A stretch of 64,000 nt of DNA from Selaginella moellendorffii (GCF_000143415.4 NW_003314367.1:400598-464597), one strand, 5' to 3'; numbered from the stretch's first letter, positions 24,055 to 34,799 are shown. The notes: generated by a model from the letters alone, not told the origin. Translations and numbers: made by a program.

Positions 24055-25462
24055 TGTAAGCGACTAAATTTTCCATTCTACTTTAATCACTTAACCACAC
24101 CTCCGACCACTTGGAGGAGTCTCACTCACAACCTTCGTAAGTCCTATTTTGGACTTATGGACTTGCTAGCCCCAAGAATGGCATCCATGCCACTCAACCA
24201 TTGCACTTGGTCCAAGTGCTCCACATGTCTGATCCCATGACCGACACCCCAAGGTACCATCGACATATCAGCCTATTATGCTAAGACCATGCCTATTCAC
24301 TTTGGTCACACCAGTGGTCTAACGCCACCTATATCACAGTCCCGTCTCTCAAAGACTAGGCCATCCATCCATGAGTGATCATCCCAGATCCACTCCTTAG
24401 CATCCTTAGGATGCCCGCAAGCATGGGGAATAACCTTCCCCAATATCCCTTTTCCGGTCCCCACCAAGTCCCTTTCTGCCCATGGCCGTGTTTGCCAACA
24501 CTGCCACTGGATCGAGGCCCACAGGCCTGACCACTAAGTCCTACGGTCCTCTGGGATTTCCTCACCACACGATTGTATCGTTGGTCACTACACCAGAGGG
24601 CTACTCCTCTTCCTTTCCACAATCTAGGCCTTTGGGACAACATTTCGGAACACCGTGGCCTTACGCGAGCCTCATGGAGCCCGCCTTCCACCTTTGGGTG
24701 CTCTAGCCATGGGCTTAGAGCGAGGTTCCATTGAGCCACGCTAGGTATCTAAGTAGGTAGTGCCACCCACACTTGGACTGGGAGCATCGACCATTCAATC
24801 TCCCGGGGGAACTAAAGCCGGCTCTTGAACACTTTACCAAGCTACCCCACTTGTCGGTCTGTATTCACTCTAGGCTTGGACTTCCCAGTGGTCATCCCAT
24901 CACCCAAGAGCTGGGTATGGCCTTCCTAGGCTAAACTGGCCTTTCCTGGCCAAACTGGCTCCACTGGGCTCCAACCCCCACACTCTCCCTACTATCTCGG
25001 ACTCCATCTCGGGTCCATCTCAGACTCCATATCGGGTCCATCTCGGGTCCATCTCAGACTCCATCTCGGCGTCCATCTCGGGTCCATCTCGGCGTCCATC
25101 TCAGACTCCATCTTGGGTCCATCTTGGGTTCATCTCGAGTCCATCTCAGACTCCATCTTGGACTCCGTCTCGGGTCCATCTCGGACTCCATCTCAAACTC
25201 CATCTCGGGTCCATCTCGGACTCCAACTCAAGTCCAATCTCGGACTCCTCTATGTGTCATGTGTTAGTCCTCTTGTGTCCCTTTTCTAGAGACTCACTTA
25301 TTGCTTGCTTTGTTGTTATTCCTCGAGCACTTCATTAGGAGTTCCACTCCCGCTCTTGAACTTTCAAATCAGAGCTTTTAGTCTAAACATGTTATGCTCG
25401 TTTGGCTTTCGCTTCGGCCACTACCACATAGCAAAGGGGGCCTAGGGATTTTGTGTCTCATA
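24055..25462 (-). repeat. Solo LTR S3, family 1, with the poly-G module deleted
   Basis: 1408 bp, TGTAAGCGAC...GTCTCATA, with perfect target duplications GATTG (24050-24054 and 25463-25467). The minisatellite spans about 24994-25240. The usual segment with the poly-G run and GGTGAAAGCCCAAAG is missing: TCCCTACTAT is joined directly to the minisatellite. Confidence 0.9.
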
Positions 25463-25467
25463 GATTG

Positions 25468-26237
25468 TTAGTTGCTTGGCAATTAATGATTTTTTGTAAA
25501 CTTTGTCAAGGACTATTTGACACTTGTTTCACTCGATGATGATTTAGCAGTGATAGGCTTGCTTTACTAGATGGTGTTGCAAAGGATCGTGTTGTGGCTT
25601 GCATGGTTTTTCCATATTGACATGTCAATTCTTTTGTCGATATCATTTGGTTACGTTTAGTCCGTGGTGTTGAATTTCATTGAGTGTTGGACATAGTGAA
25701 TCACTCCTTGATGATGTGTTATCTGTAGTTGAGTGTTGTTAAAGGATTAGTCTCGGATACTGAGTAAAGTATCTTCGACTTTAGTTAATTTAGTTGCTAG
25801 AGAGTTTTAAGTGGTGATTCACTTTTGCTTTTTTCTAGCCTTGTTCTAGTGTTGATGGCATTAAAGTGATGCTTTATTATAGACAGTGTTGATATCTCTT
25901 CGTAGGATTGATATTAAGTTTCATTGGTCTCAATGAAGATAGTGTTGATGATTTAGTTATGGCTTTGTGTTATTAGCATTCGTGCATTTGGTAGTTAGCA
26001 ACTATATTGACATTCAAATGAACTAAGTGGCAAGTTGAATTAGTTGTGTTTTAGGTGAAATTGTTTAGTAGAGGTTGAGCTTTAGCTTTTCCTTGAAAAA
26101 TAATTTAATTATAGACAATGCTAACTCTACGAGAGGAAGAGTTAGTGATTAATATTGGAATGTTTGAATCCTTATTGGATTTGAGTTGGAATATATCGAT
26201 CATTGATGATTTTTTTTGTGCTTGCTATGAAGTGAGT
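25468..26237 (+). mobile_element. Element C internal sequence, third segment
   Basis: AT-rich non-coding sequence leading to the truncated 3' LTR of element C. No polypurine tract is visible, consistent with a deletion across the internal/LTR boundary. Confidence 0.55.
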
Positions 26238-26986
26238 TACGTCTTCTATAGAAAGTGTCTAGATTTGCTCATTTAGCATATTTACAGAATGTAAAGATTG
26301 TTCTGAACACAATGGTGTTTGTCCCATATCTAAATTTTGCAATCTAAGGACATTCCATATTTAGTAAGTTTCAAGTTTGTCCCAGAGACTAATTCCTGGT
26401 ACTAAGGGAGTCTTGGGGTGAAAGCCCAAAGCATGTGTTCCTCAAGGGGGGGGGATATAAGGGGTTCCAAATGTATAGTAGAGATAGTGGGTAAATTGGG
26501 TATGGCTGACCAACTTAAGGTATAGTCTAGCTCCCGTTTGCATGCTTGTCCTTGTCCTATGTTCGGCTTGGGTCTAAGCTTAAATTCCACACCATGCTCA
26601 CTAGTGGAGTACCTATATCCTTGCGTTAGGCCACCGGTATGCCAAAATAGCACTAGAGTCCATTTGGCTTCGTTTTGCGTGCTGATCTTGGCATTAGGAT
26701 GCTGAATACTCTAGGATTGTTCCAAGTTACTCTGTGCTCTTGTCCCTTTGCTCCTTAGGCTGTATGCTCAAGAGTCGTTCTGTGCTCGCTACTTGGTTCC
26801 ATGCTTGGGAGTTTGGCACCATTCCTTCATTCAGCGGCCCAAGGCCCTAAAACTCAAGTTCCGCACCACTGTCCTTTGGACATGTGGCATGTGACACGTG
26901 GCACATAAAGGGTTTAGGTTCCACTTCGTGGTGTTATCCTATGGTAAATCACCATAGGATAAAGGGTAAAAACCATGTGCGTTACA
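26238..26986 (+). repeat. Element C 3' LTR, 5'-truncated
   Basis: Matches the family 2 LTR from GAAAGTGTCTAGATTTGCTC onward (compare 11605 and S2). The first 370 or so bases are absent. Ends GTGCGTTACA followed by AATTG, the right target duplication of element C. Confidence 0.85.
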
Positions 26987-26991
26987 AATTG

Positions 26992-28191
26992 GGATTGGCA
27001 TAGCATAAGCTAGAAGGCATTGACCCAAATAATGATAGAGATGTGGAAGCATCAACAATGGGTTGTAGGACTTGATAGCTATGAGGCAACTAAACAAAAA
27101 GTGTGATATAATTTATTGGACTGGTGGAAGTTAAATTCCCAAGACTTTTTATTGGGATAAGTAGGTTAGATATATCCCTTAGGAGATAGTGAATCATTGT
27201 TATAAAAAGAAACCACTTTTTGGTGTTTTAGGATGTTTAGATATTCTATAATGGCCTTCTTTGACAATAAGTATGTTTAGTAACATGAGAGCATTAAATA
27301 AGGCCTAAGAGACTAAATTTCTAGGCTATTTAATATCTAAGGTTGTGGAGATGGCAAAAGTCTATCTATCTAAATTGAACAAAGCCAAAAGGATTTTGGT
27401 AAGGTTAATGACGAACATACAAAAGCCCATGAGTAACAACATTAATCCCTGTGTGTGAGATTATAAGGTGAGCATATCCAAATTGAAAAACCACTCTCTA
27501 AGTCATTGCATAAGTTCATCTCTAAAAATATTTACTAAGGTATGGTAGAAAGTGCAAAGTTATCCTCATCATTTGGAGGAGAATAACCGAAGGGAACGTG
27601 TAATGCGAGTGCAAGTAATAAACAAATAGAACTAAACCATAAAAATCAAAAAGCATAGCTAACGTTTATACAAATTGGGAGTGGAGAATTAAGTGGGTGC
27701 TTAAAAACATTACTATTGGCAACTATAGTGCTATGAAAAGTCTAAAATATGGAATTAACCATATTAGACCATATGGCTATTAAAAAACTTGTGAAATGAG
27801 AAGCCTTAACAAGTTAAGAACATAATCCCTTTCATGTTTGTAAAGACAATTCTAGGTAGGTTAATACCTAGAAAGATAAGTATAAATGGTTCATAGGAAT
27901 ACGCAAAATTAGAGTGGCATAGCTTGAAGCTTGCCATGAGGCAAAGCTATTAAGGTTGGGGAAATAATTCTTGAGTGTTCACAAATATGGCTTTAAATAA
28001 AAGTCAATGGTTGAGGACTATCACATTTATGTATAAAACCATATTATGCTACTTGGATGACTTGCTAAATGAGATTGGCAAGTCAAAGCTAACAAAAACT
28101 TAGTTGAAAATATTGACTTCAAAAGGGGTGGCCAAACATGGAGGAGTTCATGCATAATCGGGCATCGAACTTCTTCTATGGGTGGTGGAGT
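26992..28191 (+). mobile_element. Element A internal sequence, 3' segment
   Basis: Aligns with B (minus strand) from about 16900 to 15645, then jumps to the last 20 bases before the LTR (CATCGAACTTCTTCTATGGGTGGTGGAGT), so about 1.6 kb present in B is absent here. Purine tract GGGTGGTGGAG at about 28180-28190. Confidence 0.78.
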
Positions 28192-29351
28192 TGTAAGGAA
28201 CCAACTCGCCGAGGTGTCGTAGGCTAAAGGACCCCCGAAAGTATGACCAAAATGACAAAGAGTTAATCGAATGGGACCAAGTCGAAGATCGAGTCCAAGA
28301 CCGACTCTGAGACCGAGTTCGAGATAGAGTCCGGAATCGAGTCCAAGGCCGACTCAAAAACCGAGTTCGAGACCGAGTTCGAGACTGAGTTCGAGACCAA
28401 GTTCGAGACGGAGTCCGAGATCCAAAATCGGGTCCGAGACCGAGTCCGAGGTCGAGTCCGAGGTCGGTCCGAGATCGGGTCCGAGATTGAGTCCGAGATC
28501 GAGTCTGAGACCGAATCCGAAGTCGGATCCAAGATCGAGTCCGAGATCGAGCCAGAGACTGAGTCCAAATACTAATACGGGTCAAGGGGTGAAAGCCCAA
28601 AGTGTGCGTCTCCCAGAGGGGGGGGGTTCCAAAAGTATAGTAGGGATAGTGAGGTCCAGGAACCAGTTTTGAAGGGACTCTCCAGTGGGGCTTCCAAACC
28701 GACTTGAGGTTGAGACTGGGACCGAAGGGCCTTGGGTAAGAGTGAGTATGGACTTGGTTGGTGCCAGAGGGGCCATCCAAGGAAGTGCTCAAGAGCAGCT
28801 CCCACTCCCGAAAGGGAAACCGACTGCGGTGCTTCTGGCTCATGTGGAGTGGTGCCTCACTTGAGTACCATGCGGCTCATTAGTCCTCGCCCTTCCTAGG
28901 GGCTTGGACCTCCCCTTCGGGATGGAAGTGGGGGGGTAGAGGTACCCATACCAGGCCGTTAGGCCACGGTGTTTCACCCCGGCGTCCTGAAGCAAATGTT
29001 GCACCCAAGACTTGGGATTTAGAAAGTCCCATGATCAAGTCTTGTGGTACCAAGGGATGTTAAGAACCTGGAAGCGTGGTGTGCTTAGCTGTTTGTGCTT
29101 GCGGGGAGTGTAGCCGAACCTTTAGTCCAGTCTAACCCGGGGAGGGGGATTGGGAGAGATTTGGGGATCCGTGGATGGATGGCTAACACTCCGTTACTCA
29201 TGCAGTGAATAGCTGAAACCAAGTAGGACCAAGTAGGAGCTAGTACCATAGGCGGGAACCTTGGCGAGGGAACTTAGCCAAAGCCAAGGCAGTGTTGGAC
29301 GGATAGATGAAGTAAGCTAGCAAATTGGAAAGGAAAAATTTGTGGCTTACA
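28192..29351 (+). repeat. Family 3 LTR at the 3' end of element A
   Basis: 1160 bp, TGTAAGGAACC...GTGGCTTACA, directly after the element A polypurine tract. It differs from A's 5' LTR over most of its length, yet shares the minisatellite type (about 28283-28565, GAGTCCGAGA/GAGACCGAGT units) and the poly-G module (about 28585-28655). No clear target duplication was found with 28187-28191 or with the A 5' flank. Confidence 0.72.
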
Positions 29352-29439
29352 ACTTCCTCCTTAATCAAGTGGTGTTTTAGCATTTATATCGAAGCAAATT
29401 CTCTTAAATAATGGTTCCATATTTATAGCTAAAGCATTT

Positions 29440-29700
29440 TATGTTTTAAACATCTTAGTTGGGGATATGCCACACTTTCACAAGTGTTTATCATCCCAAA
29501 ATGGATGGTTTGGTGGAATGGCTCATTCAAACCTTCAAAGAGATGATTGCAAAGTATATGAACTTTTAACATTTGGATTGGGATGCCATCACTTCTATAT
29601 GTATATGCTATTAATGTTTCACCATATAAACTTCTATATGATCATAATCTAATATTGCTAACAGAGTGATTGCCACGAGCTACTAATGTTAGGTCTTGGG
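29440..29700 (+). pseudogene. Relic of a Ty3/gypsy-type integrase
   Basis: The plus-strand frame reads YHPKMDGLVEW then LIQTFKEMIAKYMNF, a stop, HLDWDAI, and after a frame change VSPYKLLYDHN. This matches the order of the retroelement integrase core and C-terminus (YHPQTDGQ-E, NQTL, DW, FSPxELLYG). It is broken by stops and frameshifts. It lies outside the nested LTRs and is the only coding trace of a retroelement polyprotein that I found. Confidence 0.72.
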
Positions 29701-30487
29701 ATTAGTATTTAATAAACATTATTTCATTGGTTCAAGTGAAGTTTATTCAACACTTAGGCCGTATCTAACTAGGATAACAATGATACTATAACTCCTATTA
29801 TTGTCCACTAATCAAAGTTGATAATTTCATTTTCCTAATCTTATGGTATGTGGTTTTTCTAAAAGGTTTTTTATTCAATGGAATGGCAAGTTAAACCACA
29901 AGTTTATGAGATTCGATATAATGTTCAATAAGCTGATCCTTCAAAAAATATACATATGTAATAACTAAAGTGTTTTGTACAAAAGGATCAAGAATAAATA
30001 CCTTATACATCCACCTAATGTCCCTTTAGATTTTAGCCTATCAACTAGAGATAATCCCAGAGATAAGAGATTATGTGAGGTCCAAGTGTATAGCTATAAT
30101 GTCGAATACTAATATGAATGTAGTAGAATTTTGATAGTCATTAGATTGATTTCAGTCTAGGGCTAATTGAATATGCAAATTTTCATATTTCATTTCTATT
30201 TCCATGTACTCACACATTGAAAAAATAAAGCCTAAAATCTAAACTGTCTTAATAGACCTTTTTTCCTTGATAAAAATCCTTGCCCATTTTCTTTCTATTG
30301 TCTAAGTGGAGAATCCAAAGTGATAAGAATGCAAAACCAGGAGGGCTATAAAAATCTCATCATCATAATTATCAGTAACTATCCATGTCAACTATCCCAC
30401 CTCAAATGTATGTAGTCCAAGCTGTAAACCACAATTGAGTCCTCACACAGGAAGCACACAAGGCTCCAGGAATATACCCTCTTTATA
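29701..30487. other. AT-rich non-coding stretch
   Basis: No gene recognised. Probably further decayed retroelement sequence, then the boundary of the second gene block. Confidence 0.45.
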
Positions 30488-31093
30488 GTGTCTTTTCTAT
30501 GCACAACAGAAATTGTAACACAAGTCTCCACACGCCAAAACCATCCACTCCAGCCTCTTCACAGCCAGCACTTGCAAAGTACTGCTGGCCTGTGGCTGCG
30601 GCAAAGTGCAGTGCGCATGCTTGCCAGCCTCGAATTCCCCTTTGAGGCCCGTTGGAACTTGAGGCTGTGCATCACACTTACAACACTCCACTCACAGCGT
30701 CAGATGGAGCTGGCCACGCTGTCAGGTTGTGCTGCCGTTTGCAAGTCATGGAACTCCATGTACCTTTTGCCACCTGTGGGCAACGCAGGCCCCTGGATCC
30801 TGACTATCTCCCTCCAGGAAAAGCGCTGCTACATATACGCCTTTGGAGCGTCACTGTGGTTGCGTCACAGGCAAGAGCTCAAGCTACCCTCAGTGCTTTT
30901 TCATTTTGCCAAAGTCGTGGCCTCCAAAATTAATACCACTTCCTCTGGTCTGTGGAAGCAGAACTTGTTGGTGTTGGATCACCATGCCGGTTACTTCGTG
31001 CACCACTCGGGCCTTGCGCTCGAGAGTGGCCAGCGTGGCCTGTGGTGCTACCTCAAAGCCAGGACCAAGAGGCTGGAGCGCCTCAACATGTGA
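30488..31093 (+). CDS. Hypothetical frame, weakly F-box-like (possible gene fragment)
   Basis: An open frame of about 201 codons without an ATG at its left end; the first in-frame ATG is at 30617. One segment, LSGCAAVCKSWNSMY, resembles the end of an F-box (AAVCKSWR), followed by PWILTISLQ, which recalls the start of a kelch-type region. No further motif supports it, and the opposite strand is also open over much of the length. It lies just past the 3' end of the leucyl-tRNA synthetase gene and ends in TGA at 31091-31093. It could be an exon of an unrecognised gene, a decayed F-box gene, or chance. Confidence 0.3.
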   Translation: MSFLCTTEIVTQVSTRQNHPLQPLHSQHLQSTAGLWLRQSAVRMLASLEFPFEARWNLRLCITLTTLHSQRQMELATLSGCAAVCKSWNSMYLLPPVGNAGPWILTISLQEKRCYIYAFGASLWLRHRQELKLPSVLFHFAKVVASKINTTSSGLWKQNLLVLDHHAGYFVHHSGLALESGQRGLWCYLKARTKRLERLNM

Positions 31094-31273
31094 TGGGAAG
31101 GACACGCCCACATTCCCAGAAGCTCAAAATCCTCTCCAAAGTTCTGTAAATTTTTTCGACACTATCTTTAGCAAAAGAAGAGAAACTCAGAAGAGCCTTT
31201 CCTCCCTTGGGATTCTTTCCCTCATACGTGAGAATATTCGAGCGCGGCAATTTAGAATCAGGCAAAGAGACGT

Positions 31274-34200
31274 TCAAGAGACGGTGACTTGGGCCACTCC
31301 GTTCGACGCGAGAGCTGCGACCATCTCTGGAACTGTGACGAAAACAATCACTGGACTCCCCGGAGACGCGGCTTGAGCAGCAGCAGCGATCTTGCCTGAG
31401 GACGAGGACGAAACCGGCACCACCATCACGCTCTCCAGCCCCAGCTGCGCCTTGATCAGCTCCAAGTTCTCCTCAAACACCCACCGCTCGTCGAATGGCA
31501 GCCGCAGCTCCAGTGCCTGGGGCCCAACCGACAGCGTCTCGTCCTTCTTAAACTTGACGAACGGCATGCACTTCTTCTGGATCTGTTTGAAGTCCCCGGA
31601 CTGTCCCACCGAGCTCTCGCGCAGCCGGGACAAGATCTCCACGTCCGAAGTGAAAGTCTTGCTGCCGCTGTCATAGCACGACTGGAGAATCTTCAGGGAC
31701 TCCTCCTTCCAGCCTTCGTACTTCTCGGCTACGTAGATCAAGCCCGCCAGTGGAGCCGCCGGAGGCACTGCTGCCTGTCCCTTCTTGGCCTTCTTCGAGG
31801 CGGCCAGGTGCTTTTGCAAGGCCTTCCGGAAGTCGGCAAGGATGGATTGGAAAAACTTGTTGGCTCTCTGGAGGGTCAAGTCGGGAGTTCCTGAGGCTGG
31901 CCAGCCTGCCGTCACTGCAAATCCTTCCTGGTGAAAGATCTCCGATCGGACGTATTCGGCGTAGTGCGGACAAATTGGAGTCAGTAGCCGCGTCTGGACG
32001 TCTGCAAACCTGAAGATCAAGTCCCTGTTCATGCCCAAGGAGGAGCACGCCAGCCGGTACTCGTCCCTGGCGATCTGGAGATCGTAGAAACCCGACTTGA
32101 GCGCCTCACGGAACATCAGAGCCTTGTAGTTCCTCTCCGTCTGGTTGATAGCAATGTTGATCTCGTTCTCGAATACGCGGTCTGCGAATGTAGTGGGGGA
32201 TCCCTTCCTCAGATCCTTTTCAGCAGCAATGACCTCGTCGCTCATCCAGGCCATCTCCTTGGTCAGGCGCAGGATGGCCGAGTTTGCTGTCAGCTTGACG
32301 AAGTTTGCATCGTCGACCGAGTCTCCAGCGTCCGCCAGGCCAAACCTCGTTGCATCTGCCGAGAAGTCACTTACAGCGTCCCGAATGGTGAGGAAGTTCC
32401 CTGTCGATTTGGCCATCTTCTCCCCGTTGAGCAGCAGGAAACCATTGCACCGGAACGAACGAGGCCACCTCTCCTCCGGGAACATGGCGGTGTGATTGTA
32501 GATGCTAAAAGTCAGGTGGTTCTGGATGAGATCCTTCCCAGAGACGCGCAAGTCGAACGGATACCAGTAATCAAACTCCTTCTTCATCCTCTTCAGAGTT
32601 TCAACCGGAATCTCGCTCTCTGGAAGAGGTCCCATGCCAAATACGAAGTCCCAGACATTCCTCGTCATCTGATTGGGCTTCACAGCATGATCACCTTTGC
32701 CATACAAGTCCCCCTCCTGTAAGATATGTGCCAGCGTGTAGTACGCCATGTAGATGGTGGAATCCGACAGCGACTCGATCAAAAAGTCCTGGTCCCAAGG
32801 AAACTTTGTACCCAGCCCGAAAGAACGCGAGCAGGCCCATTGGTTCAGCCATCCAAGAGCGTGCTCGAACAAGCGCCTCGTTTCGTCGCTGTAGAGCTCC
32901 ATCTGCGTCAGGCATTTTTCCGCCTGTGACTTCCATTCCTCCTCGGCATACTGTAAGTACCACTGGTCCGTCAAGGCCACCACACATTCGTCTCCTGACC
33001 TCGATATCACTTTCTTTTCGGGCTCGCTATAGATAACGGCTTGGCCTGATTCCACCAGCAGCTTCTTGATCAGCGGCTTCGCCTCCTGGACTTTCATTCT
33101 GGCATAGTCACCGACCAGCATCTTCCCGTCTGTGAACCCCTTCAAGTAAGTCATCTTCTTCGCAGCTTCCAGATCATCCCGGTTGTTCTGGCTCTTGATC
33201 TTCATGCTGATGCAGACCGCTTCCGCCGACTTGTCCCCGAATTCCGGAACGTTGATGATCGGAAGGACTTCGAAAGGTAGCACCCACTCGTCTTGGACGT
33301 TAAACTTCGCCCGCAGCGCAGGCTTCGACTTCAAATCCGAGAGTGCCATGTAGTCGTCGGGAGAGTCGCTTGGCACACTTGTCACGACGCCAGTACCTTT
33401 GTCCGTCTTGATATTCAGCATCGGCAGCACGTAAACCACCGGATTCTTTGCAAGCGGAGAAACTACCGTCAAACCAATCAAGTCCTGTCCTTTAAGTTCC
33501 ACCAGGCACGTTGGTTGCTGCGGGACCCGTGACAAGTTCTGATAAGCCATGTTTAAGGCAGCCCGAGCCGTCACCACGAAAACTTCCGTCGCACTGACTT
33601 CATACGCACCGTAATCACCGTCTGCCAGAACCCATGCATTCGTCTGACCGTACATGGTCTCCGGCCTCAAGGTGGCAGCTGCCAAGAAAACCTTCTTCCC
33701 TTCCAAAGGCTTGAGTTTCCCCGTGAAAGGGGGCTGGACCTCCATTTTGATAAGTACGTACTCTTGAGGAGCCACACCCTCGCCGGAAGCTCTATCGTGG
33801 TCGGCACAAGGCTGCCTGTCCAGAGGAGAATAGATGGCATACCTCAAATCCTTGCCCACCTTCTTCTTCTCACGCAAGTGCTCAAACTGCCACCTTACGA
33901 AGGAGTCGTAGTAAGGATTCGCCTCTGTGGTGATGAAAGAGCGTCTCCAGTCACAGCTTAGCCCAAAGAATTTCAAGTCGTTCTTGGCGATGGGCGGAAA
34001 GTACTCCAGCCAGTAGAGTGGATCCCGAAACTTGGCAATCTCATCGTCTTCCAGACCCAAAGACCTCATGATCGTCCACTGATACTTGGAAGCACCGGAC
34101 TTTGCCACAGCCTTGCTTTTCTTGGCCTTGAATTTCACCTCCACTGGAACCTCTTCTTTGTTCGCAACTGGAGCTGGAGCTTCGTCCGTCACCTCGGTAG

Positions 34201-34555
34201 GAAACACTGGAGGACACCCAAACTCTTCGCTCTCGCGGACCAGCTTATCGGCACAAGCCTTGATCGGCATCCCTGTGCAGTGAAATCCCATTGGCAGCAG
34301 CACCTTCGTGCCACAAAGCCTCTGGAACGCCGCTAGCTTGGAGAGCGAGAACGCGTGGCCCAAGTGAAGGACCCCATTCATGTACGGGTATGGAAAATTC
34401 CCGAAATATTTCTCACCGGGCTTGGGCGGCTCGTCGCTCGCATCGACCTCAAAGATCTTGGCGTCCTCCCATCGCTTCTGGATAATCTTCTCGATCCCCA
34501 GCAGCTTGTCACGCCGCTCGGTGCTCATCTTCTTCTCGGCGCCATCGCTGGCCAT
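31274..34555 (-). CDS. LARS: Leucyl-tRNA synthetase, cytosolic
   Basis: Single uninterrupted frame of 1093 codons from ATG 34555. Class I synthetase motifs are clear: the HIGH-type PYMNGVLHLGHAFS near residue 60, the CP1 editing domain with TLRPETMYGQTNAW, and the KMSKS-type loop NGEKMAKSTGNF (Ala instead of the first Ser). Length and the C-terminal extension fit the eukaryotic/archaeal cytosolic form, not the shorter organellar one. It charges tRNA-Leu with leucine and edits misacylated products. A probable 5' UTR intron lies just upstream: the minus strand reads GCGAC-GTAAGT near 34620 and CATCCAG before the ATG. The coding part has no intron, unlike most neighbours. The promoter side shows a tandem duplication. 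Confidence 0.97.
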   Translation of the reverse strand: MASDGAEKKMSTERRDKLLGIEKIIQKRWEDAKIFEVDASDEPPKPGEKYFGNFPYPYMNGVLHLGHAFSLSKLAAFQRLCGTKVLLPMGFHCTGMPIKACADKLVRESEEFGCPPVFPTEVTDEAPAPVANKEEVPVEVKFKAKKSKAVAKSGASKYQWTIMRSLGLEDDEIAKFRDPLYWLEYFPPIAKNDLKFFGLSCDWRRSFITTEANPYYDSFVRWQFEHLREKKKVGKDLRYAIYSPLDRQPCADHDRASGEGVAPQEYVLIKMEVQPPFTGKLKPLEGKKVFLAAATLRPETMYGQTNAWVLADGDYGAYEVSATEVFVVTARAALNMAYQNLSRVPQQPTCLVELKGQDLIGLTVVSPLAKNPVVYVLPMLNIKTDKGTGVVTSVPSDSPDDYMALSDLKSKPALRAKFNVQDEWVLPFEVLPIINVPEFGDKSAEAVCISMKIKSQNNRDDLEAAKKMTYLKGFTDGKMLVGDYARMKVQEAKPLIKKLLVESGQAVIYSEPEKKVISRSGDECVVALTDQWYLQYAEEEWKSQAEKCLTQMELYSDETRRLFEHALGWLNQWACSRSFGLGTKFPWDQDFLIESLSDSTIYMAYYTLAHILQEGDLYGKGDHAVKPNQMTRNVWDFVFGMGPLPESEIPVETLKRMKKEFDYWYPFDLRVSGKDLIQNHLTFSIYNHTAMFPEERWPRSFRCNGFLLLNGEKMAKSTGNFLTIRDAVSDFSADATRFGLADAGDSVDDANFVKLTANSAILRLTKEMAWMSDEVIAAEKDLRKGSPTTFADRVFENEINIAINQTERNYKALMFREALKSGFYDLQIARDEYRLACSSLGMNRDLIFRFADVQTRLLTPICPHYAEYVRSEIFHQEGFAVTAGWPASGTPDLTLQRANKFFQSILADFRKALQKHLAASKKAKKGQAAVPPAAPLAGLIYVAEKYEGWKEESLKILQSCYDSGSKTFTSDVEILSRLRESSVGQSGDFKQIQKKCMPFVKFKKDETLSVGPQALELRLPFDERWVFEENLELIKAQLGLESVMVVPVSSSSSGKIAAAAQAASPGSPVIVFVTVPEMVAALASNGVAQVTVS

Positions 34556-34799
34556 CCTGGATGGACACAGAAAATGCGACTTAAACCACGGAGGATCTCC
34601 TGGCGAGCAAAGAAAACTTACGTCGCGATGCAGCGAAGGATCCGACGTAGAGAGCCTCCCGTGTTGCCGCTATAGCAGCGCCGCCGCCGCCGCCGCAGCG
34701 CAGTGAAGCTCTCGTTCTCGTAAACCCTAATTCTCACTGGCAATGCACCTAAGGTGGTCAGGGGTTCGATACCCATAACCACTGGCATTCTATCCTACT

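Larger units (their letters stand above)
11226..26986 (+). mobile_element. Element C, family 2 LTR element, interrupted by B, S2 and S3
   Basis: Starts TGTTGCAAATG and ends GTGCGTTACA, flanked by perfect target duplications AATTG (11221-11225 and 26987-26991). The 5' LTR is split by element B: 11226-12254 plus about 20300-20409. A degenerate primer-binding site, TGGTGTTAGAG (20412-20422), follows. The 3' LTR (26238-26986) lacks its first 370 or so bases. Internal sequence is spread over 20410-22437, 23574-24049 and 25468-26237, with no recognisable protein-coding homology. Confidence 0.82.
6850..29351. mobile_element. Nested LTR-retrotransposon cluster (at least seven insertions, four levels)
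   Basis: A 22.5-kb block without genes, made of three related LTR families inserted into one another. The order is fixed by 5-bp target duplications and by sequence continuity across each insertion. The oldest, element A (+), supplies 6850-8692, 10535-11225 and 26992-28191. Solo LTR S1 and element C sit inside A; element B and solo LTRs S2 and S3 sit inside C; S4 sits inside B. Continuity check: A reads ...GAATCCCAATGGAATTG at 11209-11225 and resumes at 26987 with AATTGGGATTGGCATAGC, matching the uninterrupted sequence in B (minus strand near 16890-16925). No intact gag, protease, reverse transcriptase or integrase frame is present. Confidence 0.88.

Noticed and set aside
34755-34785. tRNA-like GGTTCGATACC near the LeuRS promoter
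   Set aside because: No A-box or cloverleaf partner sequences nearby.
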